A stretch of DNA of 64,000 bases, taken from NCBI GenBank assembly GCA_026874595.1, contig CM049308.1:95220624-95284623 (forward strand). Direction: 5' to 3'. The DNA comes from Sipunculus nudus. Taxonomy: Eukaryota > Annelida > Sipuncula > Golfingiida > Sipunculidae. The notes beneath the pieces were generated by a model. The model worked only from the letters and a program-made list of their open reading frames with translations. It had not been told where the DNA came from and searched no databases. Positions 13,449 to 25,936 of this stretch are shown in pieces (the first letter of the stretch is position 1; every line of letters starts with the position of its first letter). A program made the translations under genes and the position numbers.

Positions 13449-13498
13449 GGTTAGCATTAGATGGAGCAGACCTACTGTAGGTCATGAATTATTCATAT
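13449..13498 (+). repeat. left terminal inverted repeat, 50 bp
   Basis: Starts ggttagcattagatggagca and continues through a cctactgtag core to about 13498. It matches the reverse complement of 58544-58593 at 47 of 50 positions; the first 32 are identical. It contains one diverged unit of the internal 29-bp satellite. Confidence 0.9.
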
Positions 13499-14380
13499 CC
13501 GGGGGATCTTAAATGGCATACCCCAGCGGTACATTACCGACCATACACTACAAAATCGGACACCCGCTGAATTAGAGCGGGGAACATGGTATTTAACAGG
13601 TTTCCCACTTCTTCTTTGTTCACCCTAACACGACCACTGTGCTTATGAGTGGCTAGCCTGCTTCAGACAGCATAGCTAGGTTAATTAACATGTGAGAAAA
13701 GATAACGTGTAAAAATCCAGATTTTCTTGCAAAGCCCACTAGATGGCGTAATTTAAGCCTCTGATCTCAGCTGTTCTGGCTCATACTTCAGCCGTGGTAG
13801 GCCTACATGACTGTCGAGTAGAATAGTACATAATTTGAAAGTAATATGTTATACAATTATGTATATACCAATTACATGAAGTGATAATTTTAATAAATCA
13901 TCGGGTCTTCATGGATTATAAATTTTTATAATTTATGTCTTGGTTTGGTTCGATCTATATATTTATTGATTTTCCACCTTTTATATTAATGAAAGCTAGT
14001 AGGCCCCAGTGAAGAATATTTACCTAAAATACACCACCAAAAACAAGTGTATATTAGAAAGGTCAATTGTAAAAAAATTGTTTCGCAACAGTGAAATAAC
14101 CTTTTTCTATTTATTGTATTGTTATTGATAGTGTATATGTAGGAGTAAAGTGGTACTTCCATGTGAGCGTATAAGCGTATGTGCGTATATACATGAAAAA
14201 TCGCTCATATGATTTTGTAGCTGGGGTGTTTCCATGTATCCGTCAGCGTATATATATATGCGCATGCCTGTATTTGCGTGAAAATCGTCACATGCAGCCA
14301 TGCAGGTAAAGTTTTGGTATCTCTTAATAACTAAACAACCACTCACCCTATCTTTTTTTATATTTCATATATATTATTAA
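13499..14380. other. left subterminal region of the transposon
   Basis: Non-coding as far as I can see. No similarity to the right subterminal region (57516-58543) was noticed. Confidence 0.5.
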
Positions 14381-14389
14381 TTGAGGTGG

Positions 14390-15470
14390 GGGCTGAATTC
14401 GATTATTCAACACATGAGCCTTAGTAACAAAACCAGGGGCGGATCCAGGATATTGAAAAAGGAGAGATACAACCCAGGAGGACGAATGACGAAGCACAAT
14501 AAAAGATTCCCAGGTCCGACAAAGGGGGGGGGGGGGGGGGGGGTCCGGGACACAAAAATTGGTCTGAAACCCTTAAAAATGGTTGCGGTGGCCCGAAAAG
14601 GGGGGGGGGGGTCATGGCCCCCTGGACCCTCCCCCTGGATCCGCTTCTGAAAACGGACTTCATCTTCAATATTTTGCCAGGCTTAATTACACATTTACTG
14701 AAAGTGCCATCTTATTAACTTGGGTGTTATACTGACTAATATAGAGAGTATACTATAAAGTCGCCCATCATTCTTTCTCTTGGCAGTAACCAGATACGTC
14801 TTACTGACAAGCAAGAGTTAAATAAAACGAAGAAAGGATTTTCATTTGAAAAGGGCTGACGATTATAACGTAGTAAGTTATTCCAGATTGATTCATAAAT
14901 TATAAAAATTTGTTAATAATGCACAAGGAACTGTGTATAGCACTGCCAAAAGTCCAAGATGTTTTGTCCATATTAACTACCTGATCATGAACAAACTACA
15001 ACTATTTTTTACAGAATAAAATAAGATAATTTATTTAATATATTTGTATGTATTTGGTAATAAATACACACACACATATATATTATATTTATTATATGTT
15101 GATTATGTTTATATTTTGTTCTGAGTAGAGCCAGTTTTGGGGTTTTCAACACATGCATGCATGGGTCTGAGTAACTAAATGGACTCTATCCATGATTGGT
15201 CATGCTTAATTATGCATTCACTGAAGGCGTTCCTTTAATAAGTTGCCATCTTGCAGTGACTAATTTATTATACCAAGTACATGTATAAACTTAAGTGCCC
15301 ATCCATTCTTTCTCTTGCAGAAACCCGATAAGTGAGCCTGGCTAGCAAGAATGCAATGAAAAAAAGAGGAGTGGATTTTAGTAAATAATTTCATAGCTTT
15401 TTCCAAATCTTAACAAGTATTATTGATGCACAATGCATTGTGTATCACAACGCAAAAGAAATATATTTTT
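14390..15470. repeat. diverged tandem duplication
   Basis: Blocks at about 14400-14430 plus 14655-14960 reappear in the same order at about 15145-15470, including cattctttctcttg(g)cag, tgcacaa(g/t)g and a shared ttcaacacatg block. The first copy carries the insertion 14434-14649, which the second copy lacks. Similarity was judged by eye. Confidence 0.7.
14434..14649. mobile_element. short element with 5-bp TSD and poly-G runs
   Basis: Ends are caggggcggatccagga and the complement of ctggatccgcttctg. Perfect 5-bp duplication aaaac at 14429-14433 and 14650-14654. Two long G runs lie inside (about 14525-14543 and 14600-14611). The duplicated partner region near 15160 lacks the insertion, which supports these ends. 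Confidence 0.82.
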
Positions 15471-16519
15471 TTGTCTGATTATAAATAAAATCAGAAGGTA
15501 TATAATTACAATGGTTATACACATTATAAAGTAAATAAGGGTAAAGTAGGTATTTTATCATATTTCTGTGTTTGATATGTCGTTGTAAAAAATACATGTT
15601 TACTATGTTTAAAATATTCATTGTATTAACTATCAAAGTAAATGTGCTTAAACCGCCGTTAATTTCAGGATTATACGAACAGGCGATGAACAACTGGTGG
15701 TAAGACACTTGTTTTGATTTTTGTCTTTATATTTATGAATCGCATTTTCTTTTTTCCAGATCGATTCTCCGCCGCATCGTTCTTTTCCCAGCAGGCATTA
15801 TGCTATATTGAGGAATGTGACACGGAAGGAGTATTTTTTTCGACCGTCGCGATGTTTATAGGAGTTTCTTGTCGATCACACAGCGAATCGTTCTACGCAG
15901 ACATATCGTTTTCGGATGAAAGACTCGAATACACTGAAACAATACATATATGCATACAAAATGTTTTGTTTTTTTTTACTTTTGGTAAAGATTTTAAATG
16001 ATTTTCAGCTGCTTGTGGACCTTCCAATCGCCATTGAAATTGTTTTTAAAACAGAAAAAATAAAAGCTACTTTATGATGTCGCTTCGATAAATCAGCAAG
16101 AATGTGATGGGTTTTAATGAAACTCAAAAGAAATTATTAACCAATATAATATCTTATATGAAATTGATTACTGACAAAATGGACACATATTAAATGAGGT
16201 CAGAGATCGCAAAAAGTGGCATTTTATACGTCCCCATGCATGCATGTGGTACTCTTTGTTTTCTGAATTCCCCGAAATCTGAGAAAAGTAAGGGACTTTA
16301 AAAATTGCATCAAATCAAGGACACGTCAGGGAAATTAGCCAGTTTGCACTATTTTGTCTCATCTCCAATTTCTTTATTTATAAAGTATGATTGATTATGC
16401 TGGCCTTTTTACAGATTCAGTTGAAAAAGTCTTTAAGCTTGATATTAATAAGAGAAAATGTATCGCAGAATACGGTATTTTTTTAACAACTACACGAGAA
16501 CCTTAATGACGGAGTCATG

Positions 16520-16588
<69 letters not shown>

Positions 16589-16590
16589 TT
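15470..16590. other. non-coding stretch
   Basis: An open frame at 15714-16001 encodes an unrecognised peptide. An (AT)n run lies at about 16527-16585. Nothing else is supported. Confidence 0.5.
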
Positions 16591-16593
16591 ATA

Positions 16594-17528
16594 CAGTAGA
16601 ACGCCTGTATTACGGTCACCTTAGGGACTGGATGAAAGTGGCCTTAATACACGAGTGGCCGTTATACAGGACTTGACCAGGAGAGGGGGTTTAAAATGTA
16701 ACACGAAACCAAGTTCAAATCTTTATTACAATCAACAAAATAAACGTATATACAGAGTATTAGTATGATTACTGTTATCAATAAAAAGAATAAAATAATT
16801 ATTTATTGTCTTTTATTTGGTCGCCATATTGGTCAAAGTGATTTGGACAGTGTATGCGTAACATTTTATACATGTAACAATGTTTATTTTGCATTCATAA
16901 TTATTCATGTATGAGAAAATTGTGCAATGTTTTCACTGTTTTCGTTTGATGTACGTGTTCACAAGGACATTAAAGAGAGTTTTAGGATCCACAGTTTGCC
17001 TAACGTTTTTCTGATGACATATTCATCGGGACCCGCTGGTTTTCATTCGTAAATTAAATGACAAACACCCTGATTAAGATCCGGCTCGCACGACGGATTC
17101 CCAAACGTTCACGCAGGTGGGGACACACGCCTTATACTATTGTGCATACTAAAGAGGCTGAGTTGGGTGGTACGACGCTGGCTACGTGTCAAACAACTCA
17201 TGCAGCCACGGTCGAGTGGTTACCTTTATCCAGGCACAGACAGGAATATGTGAGAGCAGACACTTGTGTAATGATATTAAGGTCAGAAGTGGCCGCTAGA
17301 TTTGTTGAGCACATATCACGGAGTCACTGCATGCCCCTGACCGTAATTGAAGCGTTTACCGGCCTGCGGGACCGAGACACCTGGCCGTAATACGGAATAG
17401 AGGAGTGACCGTAAATGACAACAAAATGATTATGAAATATAACGGTCGAAAATTCGGGACCGGAAAATCTGACCGTAATAGACGTATAGGCCGTTATTGA
17501 GGCGTGGCCGTTAGCAGGCGTTGTACTG
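16594..17528. mobile_element. pogo/Tigger-like non-autonomous Tc1-mariner element
   Basis: Inverted ends cagtagaacgcctg (left) and the complement of caggcgttgtactg (right), flanked by TA on both sides (16592-16593 and 17529-17530). The interior has repeated ggccgtta/acggtca motifs typical of pogo-like ends. A 110-codon open frame at 17058-17390 is not recognised as a transposase, so this is probably a MITE or an internally deleted copy. It is nested in the MULE upstream of its gene. Confidence 0.85.
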
Positions 17529-17530
17529 TA

Positions 17531-19187
17531 TATATTAACTTGAATACAACAAATAAGTATTTAGAAAAGATATAGATCATATATTTCCCCTCAGTCTGGT
17601 GTATGTAAAGTCATCAATATATCGCATAATAATGATTTTTTATTTATTTTTATAAGTTACAGTATATGGAGGTTCACTATTTATCGCCTAATATGTAGCG
17701 TATAAGTTACATATTTGCATATCACCTCACATCGATAAAAAAGCTGGTTGTAAAACATGCAACAGATGTTTACAGCAGTAACCCTTTAGCAGTGCAAACC
17801 CTGCAACCACACATGCAGGATCCTCAACGCACTTTATCCGAATATGCACTTATATACATTTTGATAACACTTTTCAGTGTTCCAGCACTCCATAAATATT
17901 CGTGAACATCATTTCAACTTGTCTTTTATTTAATTTTTTGCTTAGGAATAAAGAAACTAGGTAAACAAAAGAACGTAGGAAATTATTTGGTTAAAATATG
18001 AATAGAGACCTGTAGAATACATGCAGATAAGCAAACAGGCAAAAAATAAGCAAAGTCAGCTGAAACATTAAAGCCTGCTGATCCAAAACTCCTGCAAGGA
18101 ATAAAACATGCAGATAAAGAGCTGAAAACATAACCTCCTCTGTCAAAGGTCACGTATAGCCAGAAGTGTGGATTAAAATTGTCAAAAAAAAAGCAGAGAA
18201 CGAATCAATTACATCCGAGGCTGAACATCCAATCAGATTCTAACTGCATGGTTCAGTATATAGGTCGCAATAATTTATAATCCATGTATGGCTACAGGGT
18301 ATATATATACAATATTTCAATATCGTTTGATGTCCTAACTTTTTTTTGTTTTCATGATTAAAACATCAATAATTTGCATTTCCTCCTATATATCAGAATA
18401 ATGGGCCTCATTTAAACACGTAGTCCCGTCGTTGTGAAATTATATAAAGAATTTTGCAAAACTGTTTTTAGATTAATATTACATATTCATCAAATTGAGT
18501 GTTCAATCATAAAAAAAAATTGAAAAATAATATTCTTCAGTCAGTCAAATATTCCTGTTATGCAAATTGGTTAAATTAGGGGACCCCTTTCTGTACAATA
18601 CACAGTTGTGAAATTCCCCAATTAAACAATTATTCCACTTTGACATTCATGGATTGACCGTAATTGCGTTTGGTAAACATATTGATATTCGATAATTGAT
18701 AAATTGGTAGAGAATGATGCAACCACTTAAATAGAAAAACAATATAAGTTTCAAAGTATTTTTTTTAATTAACAAATATATTGGTCATACGACAGTTATT
18801 CCTTATCATTTTATATTTTGGATCAAATCGGAAAACTGGAATAGGGTACTCCAGTTAGACCTATTCCATACAACTTTATCAAACTCGGATGTGTGTGTGT
18901 GTGGGGGGGGGGGGGGGGTGACCCTCTGTGGCCTCCCCTCCCCGCGGATACACCAAACATTGTGGATCAACTGTATTTATATGTAAGTATAAACCTGTAA
19001 GCAGTTACTGGGAAAGTTAATTTTGTCAGTTATTTGAATATGAAAGCATTACTACACATTAACATATGGTTATATATAGGTACTTTCAGTTTATTTAAAC
19101 AATGTAAGTGACAAAAATGCCACGAGACTTATATATAAATGTATCCAAAGTAATAGTAGATATTCCTTGATATGTTAAATGACCAAG

Positions 19188-19227
<40 letters not shown>

Positions 19228-19600
19228 CTAATATTAATACGTATACTAATATTATTAGAAAATAATAGGTGGATATTTCTTCTGTCATGCCAAATCTCCA
19301 GTAACCATATACTAAATGCGCTGTCACGTCATACATATCCCGAGCTTCTGTTTGGCTTATCATATATGCATGTATCGCTCTTACACACATAAATCCACAG
19401 AATAAATTTACAGGCAATGAATAAAAAAATAATCAGCTCGACATTGCCATCTTTAGGGCGATTTGTACAAAATCGCCCTTTGATCTCTACTTGGAATCAG
19501 CTGGTTTCTTTAAAAATATACTATAAGACAAAAGTATAACAAATTGATGCATGATGTGAACTTTATTTACATCTATCTTGATGCCGTTGTATTATGCCAT
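17531..19600. other. non-coding stretch upstream of the transposase gene
   Basis: AT-rich. It contains a GT run followed by poly-G (about 18891-18918) and an (AAT)n tract (19192-19224). Promoter elements could lie here, but I cannot point to a specific site. Confidence 0.5.
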
Positions 19601-19788
19601 AGATGGGTCCCCCTACTACACTATAAGTGATATGTCATCACCCTGTCAGGCTTTCACCCTGGCAGCAGTTACCCACCCTATATCTTCCCGTAATCCCCGC
19701 CTTGTTGCTGGTTCAAGGGGTTTTTCACCAGCGCCAGTATACATTTAAGCAGTATACATGTCCATTCCTTGAGCAATTATTACCAACG

Positions 19789-19981
19789 ATGTCAGCAGAT
19801 TACGACGAATATTCCGGGCCTGATGCACCCTGGTCGCACCACTTTGACTGGTGTGAGAGCAGTTTCCATGGATATGTTACGTCCCACGAGAAATTAAAAG
19901 AACTTATCCTTGAATATGAAACTGCAACCGTCACCAAATTCTCCGTGCAAACTTCTACCAAAGACTTTGGACAGACCGAAA
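19789..19981 (+). CDS. exon 1 (start; CARF-like N-terminus)
   Basis: Codons 1-64 plus one base. ATG at 19789 is the only in-frame ATG in this open stretch and has A at -3. The end encodes [17 protein letters not shown], like the opening of CARF-type domains. Donor gtaagt at 19982. A 5' untranslated part probably extends left. Confidence 0.75.
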
Positions 19982-22900
19982 GTAAGTTACTCTACTCAAT
20001 ATTTTAAGTTATGTAACCTAAACTCCGAAAGCATAGTCCAGACTCTACATAATTGTTTTAAAATTGTGGCGGGACATGACGCACTTGCTCTTTCCTACTT
20101 GCATCAAAGTTTAAAAAATGTTATAACAATATAATTATTTAGTAATTTATATTGCGCTCATATCAGGTACACCTGCTCACAAGCGCATTATAATGCTGTT
20201 GCACTCTTTTAGGTGATGGTAGACTAAACAGTTATATCACAGATACATCACAAATTAAAGTACTAAATTTTATGTATATACCAAGTAACCAGTGTAAAAT
20301 CAAGTTAAGAAATTAATGCTAAAAGTTCCAGAGAATATCAAACTACAGTTGACAAGTTAATTTTAAAAGAATGCCACTATAAGAAGTTATTGTTTTAAGA
20401 TTTTTTTTAAATGCTGAGATATCAGGAATAGAATTCCATACTTTTGGAGCAGCAGCTGCAAAATCGCGATCACCACAGGACATCAGCCTTGATCGTGACA
20501 TAAAAAAAATCTTGTGGAAGATGATGATCTATACATTATAAGTGATCGCACAGGCATCTGTACATATATATTCAACAGTTCAGACAGATAATTTGGAGCC
20601 AAACCATGCAATGACGTATAAGTGAGCAGCAAAAGCCTACACATAACTCTTTATTTTGAATCGGTAACCAATGTAGCCGAATAAGTGCAGGTGTAGTGTG
20701 TTTTTACTTCTTTATCCCAAGTATATAAGACCACCATCAGCGTTCTGGACACGTTGAAGTTTCTGAATATGAATACCAGGTAACCCATAAATTATAGGCT
20801 GTTATTTACAGTTATCTGGACGAGACTAATGCACGCACTATAACCTCCGTGGCGGGTATGGTAAGGTATTTTTGGCTCTTGACAATACAAGGTTGCATGG
20901 AGCACCAATATGACATTAATGTAGAAACATAATATAAAATACATCAGACTAGTTTTTTGAACATGTGCAACCCCGGGGGCGGGGGATGGGGGGGGGGGGG
21001 GTTTAGAAAACGCGAGTGTTGAGTGTTGTACCGGCTGAGCGGGCTGGCGTAGGCGGGGTGATTTCCTACTACGGTGTAGGATTTTTTTTTTTAATTTCAA
21101 GCAGTATTGAAGCAAATTGAGAATATTACAAGCAATGCTATCGCTTCAGAAAACAACTAGAAGTAAAATACTTTTCTTAAACATTCTAATCTATAAAACC
21201 TGCATGTTTTTTAGAGCGTTTAAAGGTCGAATGCCAGTGTCGTTAAAACGGTGGTATCATATCATATTAGCAATCATTTTGCTAATTCATTCATTTCGGA
21301 AACACTGAATTTTATAGATACTTGGTTAAATTTTTGACATTTTTGTTAATAACGTTTTTGACAAATTCCAGTTAGAGCCCATATTTATTAACAATATTTA
21401 CACTCATTAAATTTATAAAAAGTGTGAAGGTGGACATCAAACTGTATCCCCCCCCCCTACCGTTTGTGTGTAGGGAGCGATGGGAGACATATCTATCGGT
21501 TGCGCCAATTGTGGTCATGCAACAGATACACCCCCCTCTCACACGTCGTTAAGTATAGACATCAATTATTTGGCATTCCAGTAGTGTCTGGTTGTCACCT
21601 TTAAATAAATGTACCAGACTGCTGGTATAGAAGCCCACGACTTTTATGTCTGACTGTAACGTTAAACGTTATACCGTATATAAGATAAGTAGTCCTGCAT
21701 GTAGAATATTGTGTATATTTTTGTGTGCTTTTGGATGTATATATAATGGGTAAAATCAAACAAATTGTAAATTGCCCGATAGTTTTCGACATTTTTTTAA
21801 AATGACTGCAAATTTCAGGCACTTTACAAATTGACTGAAAATCCAATCAGTTTATTTGACACATTGAGCAGAATTTTAACATAATGAGATTAAATTGTAA
21901 AAAATAAACATAAATTGAAATTACCTTTCCTTTATTTGATAAACCGTATGCTCTCATCAAATAAGTGTATTGTATTTTTCACATCTTATTAATGTTTAAA
22001 TGTAGCGTCCATTAGGTTTAATTCTGGTTCCTTCAGAAATTAAGTTATATGTAATCAAGTGAGATATAAGATACTCTCTGACGGAAACATCGAGATCAAT
22101 CCCCCCCCCCACACACACACACATACCCCAACTATCACAAACACATTTTCCTAATATTTGTGCTTTAGCGCGGGGGGGGGGGGGCGAAAGTATTTAATTT
22201 TCAATAAAATTTTTTCAACATTTCTTATATAAAATAACGGAATTTTATCGCTTCACACACCAACAACAATTTAAAAGCTTTTGCCCTGTAAAATGAGCAA
22301 GGCATCAAATTGCACATTGTGGTGCATAAATGTCCATTTGACCAAATATTAATTTCTAAATTAACTGTAGATGTAGAATTATGAGATAAAAAAAGTATTT
22401 TTCATATTGTTATAATATTATGCATATTTTAACTTTTTTTCATTGTGGTTACCCCTATCTCAGTCTGTGAAATTTATCTTATTGTGTGGTCAATATCCTT
22501 CATAAATAGCTTGAGAACGGTTAAAAGTTTACTATAAAAATGTTCGTGTCATGTATGAAAGAAATAAGAAAACTGCAATTTATGCATCTGTAGTTGTGTG
22601 CCTCGCCTGGTTTAGAAAAGTGATGTGTGACGGGGGACGGCTTTCCCTCGGCCCGCTGCTTCCGTATAGCCAGTGTGTAAATATGCATATTGTTGTTTTT
22701 ATAGTGTATATTCAATTAACAATTCTATGTATAATTAGATGATATAGTATTGGTTGCCATATTCTACGTTAAACTTTTTATCATAATTAAACAGTATGGC
22801 ACATAGCATGGAGATGCTTAGATAGGTCTTAGCTATCCTTACAGCCCATCCCATGTTATCTGAGACACTCTAGGGCAATTGACTGTAGACATTCTATCTG

Positions 22901-24857
22901 TTTCTTTTTTTCTTTCTTTCTTTCTCAGGCGTTTGTTGTTCCGTTTACCCCCCCCCCCCCCCCCCCCCCCCCACCGTTTAATGTACCGGACCTGTTGTAT
23001 GAGAACCGCAGTGACACTTGCACGACTGTCAACATTATAGGTGACAGCAGTAGTTAATATGAGGTGTGAGGTCTTGTAAGGTCAAAAGAAACAGGAAATA
23101 CCATTTAGTCTTGTAAACTATACCTTGAATATTTGTAATGTACGCCTTAGTTGTATGAACACCCTGAATGTCAGTTAGCGACAAATTATATCTGTTAGGC
23201 CTAGAATCTTCTAACGCAACATCCAGGGGGTTCTAAGCAAATCTCCCTGGAAACTTGAAATTAGGTCATGGCGATCTACATTTTGTGACCTAAAGGTAGA
23301 AAACCGGATTTTGAGCACCCAAAAAGTCAGACAGGGTACACATTGTATTCGTAGACCTAGAATCTTCAAATGTAAAATTCTAAAACGCCCTGGCAAATGT
23401 CCGTGGAAGACTGAAATTAGTTTACCATGACCTATATTTTGCGACCTCTCGGAAAAGAAGTTATATAATCACACAGAAAGTCAGTCAGAGCACACATTGT
23501 ATCTGTTACACCTAGAATCTTCTAACATAAAATTTAGGGAGGTCCAAGTCAAATATCTCTGGAAACCTGAAATTAGGTCATGATGACCTATTTTCTGCAA
23601 GCTACTGACCAGAAGCATGATTTTTAGCATTCAGACAGGGCACAAATTGTCTCCATTAGCCCTAGACTCTTCTTACATGATATTCAGGGAAGTCCTTATC
23701 AATTCTCCTTGGATACCTGAAACTGGGTCATAGTGACCTATATTCTGGTAGGGACCAGAAACATGATTTTGAGCAACCAGACAGACAGGGTACAAATTGT
23801 ATCCATTTTACTTGGAACCCCCTCTATTGTGAAATCCATGGGGATGGGGGGGGGGGGGGGGGTCCTGGGCAGGTTTCTTTGAATCCTGAAATTTTTATTT
23901 TCTGTCTATTTTTCAACACAGTTACATTAGCCATAGGCTATACTCACAGAAAATATATAACATTAATTAAAAAAAATGAGCACCCAGTCAAAATTAGCTG
24001 AGCGTCATGGTCCATAGGCCACTTGTTTTAAATAGCCGCAACGAATAATCTTAAATATATCACATAGCAAAATACTGTTATTCATGTCACTTGATAAGTT
24101 TCTATTTTTAACTATTGTTTTGATCTTAAATTGCAGTTGAGCAAGCTGTCGATGGGCATAAAGTTTGGTGGGCGGAGCCGCAACCAAAATCTTTGAAAGG
24201 TCCATCTTGCACAAATGATTATGGTCCTTACGTGATACTGGGCTCACGCGTGTATCAATGTCAGCATGGAATTGACAAACACAGCTCCTCCAAGGAGACA
24301 AGAAGGCTGAAACTGCAAAAACAAGAGAAGGTAGACCCACAGACTGGTCTAAGAAATTAAAACATTTAATATGTATTCAATTCATGATTCAACTATTTCA
24401 TTTACAGAGGTCCATTTTTTCGAAATGCCTTTCATTTGACAATATGTTATACTAACACTAATTTTATCATGAGTTTTACAGAATTATGCGCCTAATTGTC
24501 GTTCCACCATCCATGTCTACCTGTTTTTTCGCGGTATTTCCTTCAAATATATTTGGTTTGCAACTACAATTTAGCTATTATCAAAATGAGAAATGTGGCG
24601 ATTTATAATTAATTAAATAAGCATTAGATAAATATATTTACTTTGCCGGACGGTGTTGACCTGTCCAGAAGGAGTACAAAACGGATGACGTCAGTTGAAT
24701 CGGCCACATTATTTATCCGGGCGATTTAGGAGGGAAGTATGTATAACGTATCAAACATGATTTTTTAGGAACTCGGACTAGGAATTAGTCTAAAGAAAAC
24801 ATACCGAGTCCATCTCGAGTTCAGTTGGAGAAAGGCTTGGTCAGACACTATAAAGTC

Positions 24858-24912
<55 letters not shown>

Positions 24913-25895
24913 GGGCTCGCCCTGCTTCGAAAAAATCTTAAGTCAAAATTTTAGCCAACCAGAATTTTCTTTAGCCACATCAGAAACACTTTTGCCAGCA
25001 CTAATTCTCTGAATAATGGGAAATATTGATATTTAGCACTGAGCAGAATTCGAAATATCATGAATTGATCACAACTTGACAACATAAAAAGATGTGTGGA
25101 CAGTGCAATTCATGATTATTCTGTGTGACTTTGCGTTGAACATTGTTATATATAGTCACTATAGTTAAATCAACTGAAGACCAGTCTTTCTTGATAAACT
25201 TTTATTTCAGAATATTATAGTCTATTGTTTTGCTCATGGGGGTTTGAGCCTTGAGCCATGGGGCACAATAAAGTCACTTCATAGATCTTGTTAGTTGTAC
25301 AAGTCACAAATAGTGAAATTACCGCTAATTATATCACAGTAATGATTCAGTTAACTGGTCTATGATCTTAAGAATAAATTATGTATAAATGTGTAACAGA
25401 GTTACAGTGTTCATATGTATGCAGGGGATCATTTAATTACCATGTGCCAGCCTTCTATAATGAGGGTGGGGTAATATTACAACCTGGTTCCTCGCTCCTT
25501 TTTTTGGACAGTAGGACAACATGGGAGGGTCTGGTATATATATATATATATATTTCTGATTATTTTCTTGAAATCTATGTGTGAATTAATTCAATCTGAG
25601 CAACAGCAGCAAAATTAAATATTGAAATAGTCTTCTAATAAGCCTGTTTTATATCACACGGTAAAAAAAATATTAAAGATAAATTCCCTACCTACCTACT
25701 CTAAATTTTTCACCACTGTAATCAGAAAAAAAGAACCTATTTTTTAGGCCTAAGGGCATTGGAAAGATTGTTTTCGCCCATAAATTAGTCAGAGGGGATA
25801 TTGTTTCGCCAGATCTCCCCATTGCCAGCCATTGGCGAATAGGCAGGGCTAGCCCTGACATGTATATATATATATATATATTTATATATACATAA

Positions 25896-25936
<41 letters not shown>

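Noticed and set aside
17058-17390. 110-codon open frame as a transposase
   Set aside because: No DDE or helix-turn-helix motif is recognisable; it is made of the internal repeats of the pogo-like element.
24005-24340. Minus-strand 111-codon open frame
   Set aside because: It is opposite exon 2, whose plus-strand frame matches the CARF-like family and has good splice sites.
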